Shown in pieces: positions 43,341 to 53,885 of a stretch of DNA of 64,000 nucleotides; within the stretch, counting starts at the first letter, position 1, and each line of letters opens with the position of its first letter. The notes beneath the pieces are model-generated. The model made no database searches, was not told the origin of the DNA, and saw only the letters and a list, made by a program, of their open reading frames with translations. The position numbers were made by a program, and so were the translations under genes. This DNA is from Neisseria sp. MVDL19-042950 (lineage in GTDB: Bacteria > Pseudomonadota > Gammaproteobacteria > Burkholderiales > Neisseriaceae), in NCBI RefSeq assembly GCF_030504625.1, contig NZ_JAUKWH010000013.1:1-64000 (forward strand). Reading direction: 5' to 3'.

Positions 43341-43374
43341 AGGCCGTCTGAAAAGTTGTTTTCAGACGGCCTTC
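43341..43374 (+). terminator. DNA uptake sequence inverted pair after the M48 gene
   Basis: A facing pair. A second pair, at 43464-43494, serves the opposite strand gene. Confidence 0.85.
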
Positions 43375-43463
43375 CGCTTGTGCATCATGCTCCGCGTGCT
43401 TCAAAAGGCTTGGCAGGAGATATGAAGCTGCTGCGGTATAAAAAAACGACGCATTCTTGATTA

Positions 43464-43494
43464 AGAGGCCGTCTGAAACATTTCAGACGGCCTC
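43464..43494 (-). terminator. DNA uptake sequence inverted pair after the TpgA-like gene
   Basis: A tight facing pair 25 bases beyond the TpgA-like stop codon. Confidence 0.85.
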
Positions 43495-43518
43495 TTCCCA
43501 TCATCAGCGATTGCTTGT

Positions 43519-44352
43519 TTACAGCGTTCCCGAACCGTCGACTTCGATATTCACGCGACGGTTGGGTTGCAGGCAGTCGACTAATGCCCGATGCGGAAGA
43601 TCGTTACCGCATTGTTTTACCGGCATGCTATCTCCCAAACCTTGCGCACTCATCACTCCGGCCGACACGCCGCGTGAAACCAGATACCGGCGCACGGTTT
43701 CCGCGCGGCGCTCCGACAAAGCACGGTTGTAATCCCGACTGCCCAAGCGGTCGGTGTGGCCGGTGATACGTACGGCCTTGATTTTATCAAAGCGTTTCAC
43801 TTTAGCGGCAAACTCGTCCAGCTTGGTTTTTCCCTCGGCATGAATATCTGACTCGCCGCTTTTATCAAACGCAAATAAGGCTTCCGCATTCCATGAAACT
43901 TGCTGCGTAGACGCATCGGCCTTCCCGTTAACCGGACAAACCGCATCTACCGGATCAACTGCTTTCCAATGGAAACTGCGGGCGATTTTTTTGCTGTCGT
44001 AAATGATTTTGAATTGGCAAGTCGTTACATTATCCGTGCCTTGGCCGGGCGTATGGAAATGAAACACATAATCCCATTCGCGCACATTAAACATACCTTC
44101 GTTGAAATGCGGGCGGCCCAAGAGTTTGTAAAACTGGTCTTTGGTCATCCCTGCTTTAACCTGAGCCAATTCGTCAACCGTGGGGAAAGTGCCTTTTTTA
44201 TGGTCGAAAGAAGGAGAAATGCGCTTCACATCGGGAAATACGGGGTTATCGGTGGTGCCGTCGCGTTTGACTGCGCTTTTGGTGGCACAGGCCGACAATA
44301 CCGCCAACAACATCAGGCTTGTACCTGCTTGGATGATTTGTTTTGCTTTCAT
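43519..44352 (-). CDS. TpgA-like lipoprotein: BamE-like domain plus OmpA peptidoglycan-binding domain
   Basis: 277 residues. The signal peptide ends in the lipobox LSAC (Cys22). The middle part (VKAGMTKDQFYKLLGRPHFNEGMFNVREWDYVFHF) is a SmpA/OmlA (BamE) domain. The C-terminal third (AVRITGHTDRLGSRDYNRALSERRAETV) is an OmpA-like peptidoglycan-binding domain. This domain order and the position just after a trimeric autotransporter gene match TpgA, which anchors AtaA fibres to peptidoglycan in Acinetobacter. ATG at 44352 with AAGGA at 6 bases. An uptake-sequence hairpin (44370-44404) lies between the two genes and may reduce its expression. Confidence 0.82.
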   Translation of the reverse strand: MKAKQIIQAGTSLMLLAVLSACATKSAVKRDGTTDNPVFPDVKRISPSFDHKKGTFPTVDELAQVKAGMTKDQFYKLLGRPHFNEGMFNVREWDYVFHFHTPGQGTDNVTTCQFKIIYDSKKIARSFHWKAVDPVDAVCPVNGKADASTQQVSWNAEALFAFDKSGESDIHAEGKTKLDEFAAKVKRFDKIKAVRITGHTDRLGSRDYNRALSERRAETVRRYLVSRGVSAGVMSAQGLGDSMPVKQCGNDLPHRALVDCLQPNRRVNIEVDGSGTL

Positions 44353-44369
44353 GTTTTTTCCTTGTTGTT

Positions 44370-44404
44370 TCAGACGGCCTTTTGTTTCAAGAGGCCGTCT
44401 GAAA
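44370..44404 (-). terminator. Uptake-sequence hairpin between adhesin and TpgA-like gene
   Basis: A facing pair in the 59-base gap; it could act as a partial terminator that sets the ratio of the two products. Confidence 0.7.
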
Positions 44405-44411
44405 ACCTGAT

Positions 44412-47400
44412 TTACCACTGATAACCCACACCTGCGGTTGCACCGTAGTGGCCGCGCGAATTGCCTGAAGCCGTACCTTTGATGATCCAGTTGCCGTTAT
44501 CGGAAATGCTGGATACGCCTAAGGCATAGCCGCTTTCGCCGCGATAAGTGCTGCCTGCAACGGCAACCATGCTCTTACCGGGCAAATAAGCCTGCGGCAA
44601 ACCGGCCATCGCCATCGCAGATGCCGTACCCGCATTGGCGCGGCGGCCCGTGTCTTCAATACGTTGGTTCAGATGGTTCCCTACCGCCATCAACTGGCCT
44701 ACGTTAACGGCATCAGTCGGAGCGGAACCTGCGCCTACGTTATGAATCACAACCGGCGCATTGGGATTGCCGCCAACCAAAGTTACGTCGTTAGATGCTG
44801 TGCCTCCGTTCGGCTGGGTCGGATTCGCAGGGCTGCTGTATTGAACAATACCTGCACCGCCGCCTTTCACTTCTTCAATGGCTTTATTGGTGTAGTAAAG
44901 CTGGCTGCCGTTGATAGCATCGGTGCTGGTTGCGGAAACCACACCTGCCGCTACGTTTTGGATCTGACGGGTTTGCCCGTCTTTACCCACGCTTACCACG
45001 CCGACAACATCTTTCACCCCCGCCACATTGGCATCGTTCTCACCTTTATAGGTGTAATTGCTGCTGCCCGCTACGGCTTTGTGTACTTCAACTGCGGCAG
45101 ATTCGTTACCCAATACAACTGAATTAGCAACGGTTTGTGCTACCGAGTTACCCAAAACAAAGGTGTTATCGGTTGCAACAGTATTATTGTTACCCAATGA
45201 ATAGCTGTTGTTGCCACTGATGGTGCTCGGGTCGCCGATGGCACCGGAGTTGCGACCGGAAACAACGTTACCCGTACCAATGGCCAAGGCGTTTTCAGCC
45301 AGTGCTTTGGCACCTTTACCGATAGCCAATGCGTTTTCCGAGTTGGCTGCCGCATTGAAACCTACTGCGGTAGAAAATTTACCGGATGCGCTTGAGTCGT
45401 CAGTAGCGTGAACCACCCCGCCGGTAGTTTGGCCTGAATCGTCGTTGGTATGGAAGTATTTGATACCGCCTTCGTTCATGTTTTTAATGGCCGAAATCAC
45501 AGTATTGTCATTTGTTGCAGTTTGACCGGACACGTCATACGTTTTCAGTGCCAATTTACCGGCTTCGGTCAGCTCACCTTTCGTGTCGGTGTAGGTATTG
45601 CCTTTACCATCATCCGTACCCAAAATGTTGTTGGTAACATTAGTGATATTGGTTACGGTATTTTGTACCGATGCCAAATCGCCTACGGTAGCAGCGTTGT
45701 TCCATTGCGCACTACTGCTGCCCTCGGTTTTAATCTGATCGATGGTTTTACCGTCCAAACCACTCTTCAAACCGGTAATTTGCTGATTTTTCATCGCAAT
45801 ACCGTTGTTATTGATGGTTGGGCCATCGGCAACCTGAACCTGTTTTACCAAGATTCGGTCATTCAACGCCACTTTCACACCATCAGTAGTAGCCTCAGTG
45901 CGGATGTTGCTACCGTCGCCGTTCACATTAAATGTGCTGCCCAGCTTGCGCTCGACATTGCTGCCGCTATCGGCCGCAAAGGTTAACGGTGCATTAACTG
46001 CTTTATTCAAGCCGTCCAACGCATCACCTACATTATTGTAAGTTTTGCTTTCGCCCTTGGCCGGGTTACCAGCGGTTAATGCATAAGTGGGTGCAGTAAC
46101 ATTGCCGTTGGTATCTACTTTTGAACCACCACCCAAAGCATCAGCCACTTTTTGACCGGCATTGAACAGCTGGCTGCCGTTAACCGCATCGGTGCTGGTC
46201 GCGCTGATGTTGCCAGCCGCAACATTGCTTACTTTCTGATTATTGGCATCAATACCACGGGCGCTGATGTAGGTGTTGCCACCTACATTCACACCGCTGT
46301 CGTCAAGCACCACTTGGTTGGCACCGTTACCGCTGGCCACACGGGTAAACTCAACTTCATCTTTGGTAGCCACTTTGTAAGTGGTGCTGCCATCGGCATT
46401 TTTCTCAGGCGTAATTTCAACGTTTTTACCGGCCGCCACTTTGTTGCTGGATGCAGCGGCAAGGTCTTTCAACTGTTTCAGGTTAACCGCATCAGTATCG
46501 TTTTCGGCATCGGCCACATTGCCGATCGTTTTATTGCCTGCATTAATGCCTGCTTTGCTCACACGCACATCGCCGGCCCTCAAACCATCTGCAGTCAGAG
46601 CAACTTCATTGCCCACTGCAACACCGTCATTGTTCACAACGGTATTTCCGGCAGCAAGGCTGCCATCTGCACCCAACTTGATGTTTTTCGCCAGTTTCAC
46701 TTCCAACGTACCGTTGCCGTCTGAAACGACACCGATATTATTGTCGGTGAGTTTGTCGGCCTCGGTTACGCCGCCTTTCACCGTTACGGTAGAGCCCAAT
46801 TTGCGTTCAGACAGGCTCCCTGTATCACCGGCAAAAATCAGCGGTGTGTTGGCTACTGCCGCCAATTGGTTTTCGGTGGCCGCTTGGCCGGTTACAGGAT
46901 TGGCAGCATCGAAGGTTGTGTTGGTCAACCCGCCGATTGTGCCGGCTTTACCGTTAATGCTGATCGGTTTGGCTTTACCGATGTTGATGTTTTCGGCCAA
47001 GTCAAAAGTCACATTGTGGCTGTCGGCTGTTTTGCTAATCACAATATTGCTATCGGCATTATTGAAGTCAACTTTGTTACCGGGAACCACTTTGCTTTCA
47101 GCCTTACCGTTGGCGGAAATATTCCAGCCGTCGCCCACTAAAGTACGAACCTCATCCAACTGCGATTTATTAACTGCATCATTCGGATTTTCACCTGCGC
47201 CTACATTGGTGATTTTCTCACCACCTGCGTCCAAACCTCGGGCGCTGAGTTTACCCTTGAATGTGGGGGCATCTGCCAGTTGGATTTCCACTTGGTTGTC
47301 GCTGACAACAGTGCGTACATTATCGGCAGATGCCGTGCCGTCAACGGATGCACCTCGAATGCTTAATACGGAACCCAGCTTTTGATCGCTGCCGTTGTTC

Positions 47401-50400
47401 ACGCGTGTGCTGGTGCCTTGGTTAGTATTGCCTGTAATGGTTATCGGATCCTGCATCACTGAATTCAACTTAGTCAGAGCATCCTTAACATTGCCCACCC
47501 TCTCTAGGGTTGTGCCGTCAGCACGCTGAATTTCGTATACGGGGTCTGTAATCGAACCGTCTGCTTCATTGAATTGGCCACCTAATACACGGACAGTATC
47601 ACGCAGCTGGCTAACCGCTACTGCATCCGTATTTGCCGTACCTTTGGCAAGATTGGTAACACGGGTAGGTGTGGCAGTTTGCGGATCCACGGCATTCAAG
47701 GCGCTGATAGTAATATCTTTACCATCATATTTCGTTTTATCTTTAGCCTTTTCAAAGTGAACGGTACCATCAGGATCAACTTTGCGGATAAGCTGCTCAC
47801 CGGCACTATTCACATAAGAGAATGGCGAGTTTGCCTCTACAAGCGTTTGGTTCTCGACAATAATGTCTTCCATTGCTCTTTTCAGTTGAGCCATATTGAC
47901 AGCATCACGATCTTGTTCGCCTTCGGCAACGCCGGTAATTTTCTGATTACCCGCATCCAAGCCGACAGCGCTTACTTTGCCTTTAAAGGTAGGCGCATCA
48001 GCCAGCTTAATTGTGATGGTGCCATTGCCGTCGTTGCTGGTAATTAAATTGTCGGCAGAAGCGGCGCCATTGAAATTACCCGCTTTAATGGCCATAGTCG
48101 AACCCAATACGCGCGTACTGTTTTGACCGTCATCAGCGCTGAATGTAATCGGTTTCACGATTTCATCGTTGAGGTTGGTCAATGCCTCCTGAACGGTATT
48201 TACCGACTGCTTAGCTTGGCCGTCTGCCGATTTGGTTGCAAAAGACGGTGGGGTATAAGTGTTGGTAACAGGATCATATTTACCGCCCAAGGCTTGCATA
48301 TTGCCTTCAACATTCTTATTCACGCCTTTCAGTTGCGCCATATTTACGGCATCCTGATCATCCTGGCCGGCGGTTACTCCGGCAATTCTTCCGCTGCCTT
48401 CCGTATTTACTACAACATTGCCGAAGGTTGGGCTTTCAGCCAGCTCAATCAACATCTCGCCGTTGTTGCCTACTTCGGTGCGGATATTTTTGCTCGAAGC
48501 ATTAGCCGTTGCAGCCAAGCCGCCTTTCACAGTGAAGGTATCCCCCAAACGCTTGGCTGTATTACCAGTGTTGCCAGCAAAATTAATCGGTTTTTGGATT
48601 TCAGTACCAATATTGTTCAACGCATCCTGAACGGTAGATACACCGTCGTATTTGCTGCCGTCCGCTTTGGTAACCACCCAAGAAGGCGCTGCCACAGTTC
48701 CCGTGTTCGGGTTTACCGGCACACCCAGAGCTTCGGCAATCGGGTTCAGCTGTGATACGTTTACCGCATCCTCTGCCTGTTTACCGGCTGCAACATTACT
48801 GATAGCTTTGTTATTGGCATTCAAACCGGCATCGCTAACGTAAGTTTTACCGTTAACTTTCACACCATTGCCATCCAAAGTAACCGCATCTACGCCTGTG
48901 CCCGCAACCACGCTGTTGAAGTTCACATCGGCTTTAGTGGCTACGCTAACGGTTTTGCCGGTTTGGGTAAGCTTAATGTTGCTACCCGCATCTACAGTAA
49001 TCGTTTCACCGGCTTTAACCACAGCCTCTTTGTTGTTGCTAACTTCTCCGCCACCATCATTGGAAGTGTTCAGTTTAAAGCCTTGGGCAACATGTTTGAT
49101 GGCTTCATTTACCGTATTCTGACCGGTACCACCGATATCTGATATCGCAACATTACCGTCTGCGCCGACCGCCGCATTACCACCCAAAGTTTGGGCGATG
49201 CTGTTGGCCGTACCGTATAGCTGGCTGCCGTTTACCGCATCTTTACTGCTGTCGCTAACATTGCCTTTAGCAATATTGGTTACTTTCTTGCCGCCGTTAT
49301 TCAGGCCGGATGTCGTAAGTTTTACAGCATCGGAACCGTCAACCGGCTGAATGGTGACGCCGTCACCGTTTACAGTGGTTTGATTGCCGGCTCCATCTGT
49401 AAATTGCGCGCTGGTCAGACCGGTTAAGTCTTTCGCCAGATCGAAAGTTACGTTGTCGCTGGTTGCCGTTTTGCTGATCACAATGTTGTTATCATTGCTG
49501 CTCAAGTCGACCGTATTACCTGGCGCAACTTTGCTGCTGTTGGCACCTTCGGCAGACAGATTCCAGGCTGCACCCACGCTCGTATTAATCGCACGGATGG
49601 CCGCATCGATATTGTTTTGGCCTGTACCTCCAATATCGTTATTGGTAAACGTGCCGCTATCCGGATTGTAAACGGTTGAACCGCCCACAATGCTTTCAAC
49701 ACCTTTACCCGCTTTATATAACTGGCTGCCGTTTACTGCTTCTTGACTGTTGTTATTCACAGCACCTTCAGACAGGCCTGTAATCTTACCTGCGCCATCT
49801 GCATTGATAGTAAGGTTGCCAAATTGCGGACGCTCGGCCAATTCAATCTGCATCACACCATTATCTACTTTTGTGCGGATGTTTTGTGTTGATGCCGCCG
49901 CTGTGTCACCCAAACCGCCTTGAATGTTTAAGGTATCGCCTAAGTGTTTCTCGGTTTGACCGATATTGCCGGCAAAGGTAATCGGTTTTTGAATTTCCTT
50001 GCCTACATTGGTCAATGCTTCTTGCACAGTCGATGCCGGCGCATACGGTGTGCCGTTTGCCTGCGTAACCGTAAATGAAGGCGCAGCAACTGTACCGGAC
50101 GCCGCATCAACATTCATACCTAAGGCCTGTGCAATCGGCGTCAGCTGGGATACATTAACTGCATCAGTATTTTTGGTACCCGCGGCAACATTACCTACTT
50201 TGGTTGCAACCGTTGTTTGCGGTTTATTCGGATTCAAAGCGGCTATCGTAATATCGTTGCCGGCATAAGGTTGATTATCTTCAGCAGTTACAAACGTAAC
50301 CTGCCCTTGTTTATTCACTTTGCGGATCAATTGCTTGCCATCACCGTTGACATACGAGAACGGTGAGTTGGCTTCAACCACGGAAAGATTGGATACCGAT

Positions 50401-53400
50401 AAATCTTTCAACGCATCTTGCAACTGTTTAACGTTTACCGCATCGCTATCCTGATTACCTGCCAACACATTGGCAATTTTGTTACCACCGTTGTCCAAGC
50501 CATTTTCAGACAGGCGTACCTGTTGGTGTCCGGCAGGTGCAATATTTATGCCATTGCCATTAACAGTGGTTGTGTTGCCTGTACCGTCAGTAAATGCAGC
50601 GCTGGTCAGGCCGGTCAGATTTTTAGCCAGCTTAACATTTAATGTGTTGTTACCATCAGATTCCACTGCGATATTGTTATCGCTCAGTTCCCCTGTTGCC
50701 CCGCCTTTCACAAATACTTCTTTGCCCAGTTGACGTGTTAAGTTAGTACCCTTATCACCGCCGAAAGTTAAAGGCTTCTGGATTTCTTCACCGATATTGT
50801 CTAATGCAGTTTGAATAGTCGACACGCCATTGTGTTTGCTGCCGTCAGTTTTAGTGACAACAAAATTCGGCGCATTAACGATACCGGTTGTCGGATTAAC
50901 GCTTACATCCATCGCTTGGACTAACGGTGCCAATTGCGAAACATTAACAACCTCTTTTTCCGTCTTACCTGCGGCTACATTAGCGATCACTTTATCGTTG
51001 GCATTCAAGCCAGCATTGCTGATATAGGTGCTGCCGCCTACTTTGACACCATCATTACCCAATTCAACCTGGTTATCGCCTTTACCCGCAGTTACGTCGT
51101 CAACTGTAATATTTTTCGCCAAGTCGAAAGTTACATTGTTTGAGTCTCCCGTTTTATTGATAACGATATTGCTGTCGGTATTACTCAAATCAACGGTGTC
51201 ATTTGGAGCTACCTTGGTGCCATTTACTTTCTGAGCAGTCAAGTTCCAACCTACATTAGCAGAAGTGTTGATAGCACGAATGGCTTCATCTATCGAGCCT
51301 TTACCTGTACCACCAATATTATTGTTCGTATATGTGCCAGTATCGGGATCAAACTTGGTGGCGCCACCAACGATGCTTCTTACACCTTCTCCTTGCTTAT
51401 ACAGCTGATCGCCGTTTACCGCTTCTTTGCTGTCATTTAACACTTCACCTGGAGCAACATTGGTAATCTTGTTACCACCGTTATCTAAACCGTTTTCAGA
51501 TAGGCTTAAAGATGCTTTACCGTTAGCAGGAGTGATGAAAATACCGTTGCCGCGAACAATTGTGCTGTTACTTGAGTCATCAGTAAATGCAGCGCTGGTT
51601 AAATTGGTCAATTGTTTAGCCAGTTTGACTTCCAACGTGTCTCTCGTATTAGAAACCACCGCAATATTGTCATCACTTAACTGGCCTCGTGCACTGCCTT
51701 TAATAAACACTGTACTACCTAATTTACGCGTGAAATTAGCACCTTGGTCACCACCAAAGGTCAACGGCTTGTTGGCTTGCTCATTAACGGCTTTAATCGC
51801 ATTGTGCATATTATCTGCACCAGTACTACCAATATCAGACATCGTAATATTGCCGCTTGCATCCATAGTGGCATTGCCGCCCAAAACATTGGTAATACTT
51901 TTACCAACATTGCCCAGAGCCTGTTGTGTCATATAAAGCTGACTACCATTGATAGCATCAGTACTATCCTCATTGATACGACCTGCTGCTACATTAGTGA
52001 TAGTTCGTTTAACATTTTTGCTGCCCACACTAACTGTAGCTACTGGATTAATACCAGCAAAATTACCATAACTAATGTTATTAACCTCAGCTGATAATGT
52101 ACTTTCAGCTGCTTCACTAACAGAATCTGCGCCCAAAGCAACATCTTTAGTATTATTAGCTTTACTATTACTACCAATAGCAAGGCTACTCTCACCAGAA
52201 GCAATCGCCCCTGTTCCTGGCAACTTACTATTATTAACAGAATCTGATCCAGTAAGAGACGTCGCACCAATAGCAATAGCATTAGCTGCATTGGCACGAG
52301 CGCCCGCACCAAGAGAAACAGCAGCCTCACCTTTTGCTTCTGTATTTGCTCCCATTGCAATGGTATTGTTGAAATTTAAAGGAGCAGCACTCGTACCACT
52401 ACCAGCTTGCTTACCAATAGCAATATTATTATTGCCATTAACATAACTACCAGCTTCAATCAAACCGGCAAAATTATCTGCTCCCTGTACATATTGTCCC
52501 GAACGTGAACCAAATGCATAGTTTGTATTACCTACGACACCTAGGCCTGCTGCATTGCCAATAGCTACGTTTTCGGTGCCTGTTACGTTTTTGCCTGCAT
52601 CATGCCCAACACTAACACCCAATCTATTATTATGAGAATTAGCGCCTGCATTCGTGCCGATAGAAACAGCTAAAGAAGCATTATTTCCAGCGAAGAAGCC
52701 AAATGCTACTGATTGATCCCCTCCCGCTGTCGCTTTGTAACCAGCAGCTAATGATCGTTCTGTAGCTTCACTATATGCCCCCACGGCAATACCGTCTTGA
52801 TTACCTGTGACTTGCGCTCCATTACCAATGGCCAACGCATTACGTCCTTGAGCATTCGCTGCCCCACCAATAGCAATGGCTGGGCCATATTTTTCAGCCC
52901 TTACATCGTTTCTATCTGCCTTAGACAAAGGATGGTTACCAACCCCATTAGCAGTAGCATTTTGCCCAATAGCAATATTCCCATCCAACACCGCCTGAGC
53001 AGATGTACCGATCGCTATGCTATTATCCTTTCCCGCTCGCCCTTTTGATCCGATAGCAATAGCATTTTTACCATTAGCTTGAGTATTAGTTCTTCCATCA
53101 AATTCAGTAATTGATCTATTTGAAACCGAAGAGGGAATAACATGAGAACTACCGATGGCAATAGACTGATGGCCATTTGCCTGTGCAGAATGGCCTATTG
53201 CCAAACTGCCTTTCCCTTTTGCCCAAGCTACTGTGCCAATTGCCATTGCATAGTCGTCTGTTGCCGCAGCCTGTCGCATCATTGCCAAAGCATTAAATCC
53301 TGATGCTAAGCTTGCAGTACCGATTGAAGTGGCTCCTGTATTAATTGCTTTAGAGAAACTCCCGAATGCCAATGATGACCCGCTTCTTGATTGTGCATGA

Positions 53401-53885
53401 TCTCCAATAGCAATATTTCCATAACCCCTTATTCCATCATAATCAGTTGCCGCTGCATTAGCATATCTTCCGATTGCAATTCCTTCTGCAGCAGTTCCTG
53501 CTGGAGAATAGAATCTTCCACTTGAAGGCCCTATTTTATTTGAGTCAACGTAAGATAAGTTACCTGGATTTTTATAATTTAATATCCCTGCTGCCTCCTT
53601 CTTAGGATCAACTACTGCTGCATCCTCCCCTTCATTTTTGGTAATACCTTCCTCTGTTACAGTATTAAAAGCAATAGCCGCATAAGCATTACCCGAAAAG
53701 CCAAAAGTCATGCAAACCAGCAATGAAATAACACGCAGCGATGTTTTGATTCCCTCAAAACATGTGGAAACTCTATTTATATCCCTGCTTCCTCCCGCAG
53801 GCTTCCCCTTAGCATTCTCAATTTCCGAAACCGCTACCCATGCTCCCAAAGCGTCATTCCAAATACTGCGATAACTCTTATTCAT
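44412..53885 (-). CDS. Giant trimeric autotransporter adhesin (YadA/Hia/AtaA type)
   Basis: 3157 residues. Extended signal region (ESPR, MNKSYRSIWNDALGAWVAVSE) plus a hydrophobic core, cleavage predicted after Ala69 (GNAYA). A YadA-like head of AIG repeats runs from about residue 130 to 610. A long stalk has many necks of the DAVNxSQL type alternating with Trp-ring/GIN-like modules. A second short AIG head lies at about 2835-2925, and the YadA membrane anchor occupies the last ~96 residues, ending GVGYQW. It would form a trimeric surface fibre binding host cells, matrix or other bacteria. Ribosome binding site TAGGAAAA at 8 bases. The N-terminal third is clearly more AT-rich than the rest. 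Confidence 0.95.
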   Translation of the reverse strand: MNKSYRSIWNDALGAWVAVSEIENAKGKPAGGSRDINRVSTCFEGIKTSLRVISLLVCMTFGFSGNAYAAIAFNTVTEEGITKNEGEDAAVVDPKKEAAGILNYKNPGNLSYVDSNKIGPSSGRFYSPAGTAAEGIAIGRYANAAATDYDGIRGYGNIAIGDHAQSRSGSSLAFGSFSKAINTGATSIGTASLASGFNALAMMRQAAATDDYAMAIGTVAWAKGKGSLAIGHSAQANGHQSIAIGSSHVIPSSVSNRSITEFDGRTNTQANGKNAIAIGSKGRAGKDNSIAIGTSAQAVLDGNIAIGQNATANGVGNHPLSKADRNDVRAEKYGPAIAIGGAANAQGRNALAIGNGAQVTGNQDGIAVGAYSEATERSLAAGYKATAGGDQSVAFGFFAGNNASLAVSIGTNAGANSHNNRLGVSVGHDAGKNVTGTENVAIGNAAGLGVVGNTNYAFGSRSGQYVQGADNFAGLIEAGSYVNGNNNIAIGKQAGSGTSAAPLNFNNTIAMGANTEAKGEAAVSLGAGARANAANAIAIGATSLTGSDSVNNSKLPGTGAIASGESSLAIGSNSKANNTKDVALGADSVSEAAESTLSAEVNNISYGNFAGINPVATVSVGSKNVKRTITNVAAGRINEDSTDAINGSQLYMTQQALGNVGKSITNVLGGNATMDASGNITMSDIGSTGADNMHNAIKAVNEQANKPLTFGGDQGANFTRKLGSTVFIKGSARGQLSDDNIAVVSNTRDTLEVKLAKQLTNLTSAAFTDDSSNSTIVRGNGIFITPANGKASLSLSENGLDNGGNKITNVAPGEVLNDSKEAVNGDQLYKQGEGVRSIVGGATKFDPDTGTYTNNNIGGTGKGSIDEAIRAINTSANVGWNLTAQKVNGTKVAPNDTVDLSNTDSNIVINKTGDSNNVTFDLAKNITVDDVTAGKGDNQVELGNDGVKVGGSTYISNAGLNANDKVIANVAAGKTEKEVVNVSQLAPLVQAMDVSVNPTTGIVNAPNFVVTKTDGSKHNGVSTIQTALDNIGEEIQKPLTFGGDKGTNLTRQLGKEVFVKGGATGELSDNNIAVESDGNNTLNVKLAKNLTGLTSAAFTDGTGNTTTVNGNGINIAPAGHQQVRLSENGLDNGGNKIANVLAGNQDSDAVNVKQLQDALKDLSVSNLSVVEANSPFSYVNGDGKQLIRKVNKQGQVTFVTAEDNQPYAGNDITIAALNPNKPQTTVATKVGNVAAGTKNTDAVNVSQLTPIAQALGMNVDAASGTVAAPSFTVTQANGTPYAPASTVQEALTNVGKEIQKPITFAGNIGQTEKHLGDTLNIQGGLGDTAAASTQNIRTKVDNGVMQIELAERPQFGNLTINADGAGKITGLSEGAVNNNSQEAVNGSQLYKAGKGVESIVGGSTVYNPDSGTFTNNDIGGTGQNNIDAAIRAINTSVGAAWNLSAEGANSSKVAPGNTVDLSSNDNNIVISKTATSDNVTFDLAKDLTGLTSAQFTDGAGNQTTVNGDGVTIQPVDGSDAVKLTTSGLNNGGKKVTNIAKGNVSDSSKDAVNGSQLYGTANSIAQTLGGNAAVGADGNVAISDIGGTGQNTVNEAIKHVAQGFKLNTSNDGGGEVSNNKEAVVKAGETITVDAGSNIKLTQTGKTVSVATKADVNFNSVVAGTGVDAVTLDGNGVKVNGKTYVSDAGLNANNKAISNVAAGKQAEDAVNVSQLNPIAEALGVPVNPNTGTVAAPSWVVTKADGSKYDGVSTVQDALNNIGTEIQKPINFAGNTGNTAKRLGDTFTVKGGLAATANASSKNIRTEVGNNGEMLIELAESPTFGNVVVNTEGSGRIAGVTAGQDDQDAVNMAQLKGVNKNVEGNMQALGGKYDPVTNTYTPPSFATKSADGQAKQSVNTVQEALTNLNDEIVKPITFSADDGQNSTRVLGSTMAIKAGNFNGAASADNLITSNDGNGTITIKLADAPTFKGKVSAVGLDAGNQKITGVAEGEQDRDAVNMAQLKRAMEDIIVENQTLVEANSPFSYVNSAGEQLIRKVDPDGTVHFEKAKDKTKYDGKDITISALNAVDPQTATPTRVTNLAKGTANTDAVAVSQLRDTVRVLGGQFNEADGSITDPVYEIQRADGTTLERVGNVKDALTKLNSVMQDPITITGNTNQGTSTRVNNGSDQKLGSVLSIRGASVDGTASADNVRTVVSDNQVEIQLADAPTFKGKLSARGLDAGGEKITNVGAGENPNDAVNKSQLDEVRTLVGDGWNISANGKAESKVVPGNKVDFNNADSNIVISKTADSHNVTFDLAENINIGKAKPISINGKAGTIGGLTNTTFDAANPVTGQAATENQLAAVANTPLIFAGDTGSLSERKLGSTVTVKGGVTEADKLTDNNIGVVSDGNGTLEVKLAKNIKLGADGSLAAGNTVVNNDGVAVGNEVALTADGLRAGDVRVSKAGINAGNKTIGNVADAENDTDAVNLKQLKDLAAASSNKVAAGKNVEITPEKNADGSTTYKVATKDEVEFTRVASGNGANQVVLDDSGVNVGGNTYISARGIDANNQKVSNVAAGNISATSTDAVNGSQLFNAGQKVADALGGGSKVDTNGNVTAPTYALTAGNPAKGESKTYNNVGDALDGLNKAVNAPLTFAADSGSNVERKLGSTFNVNGDGSNIRTEATTDGVKVALNDRILVKQVQVADGPTINNNGIAMKNQQITGLKSGLDGKTIDQIKTEGSSSAQWNNAATVGDLASVQNTVTNITNVTNNILGTDDGKGNTYTDTKGELTEAGKLALKTYDVSGQTATNDNTVISAIKNMNEGGIKYFHTNDDSGQTTGGVVHATDDSSASGKFSTAVGFNAAANSENALAIGKGAKALAENALAIGTGNVVSGRNSGAIGDPSTISGNNSYSLGNNNTVATDNTFVLGNSVAQTVANSVVLGNESAAVEVHKAVAGSSNYTYKGENDANVAGVKDVVGVVSVGKDGQTRQIQNVAAGVVSATSTDAINGSQLYYTNKAIEEVKGGGAGIVQYSSPANPTQPNGGTASNDVTLVGGNPNAPVVIHNVGAGSAPTDAVNVGQLMAVGNHLNQRIEDTGRRANAGTASAMAMAGLPQAYLPGKSMVAVAGSTYRGESGYALGVSSISDNGNWIIKGTASGNSRGHYGATAGVGYQW

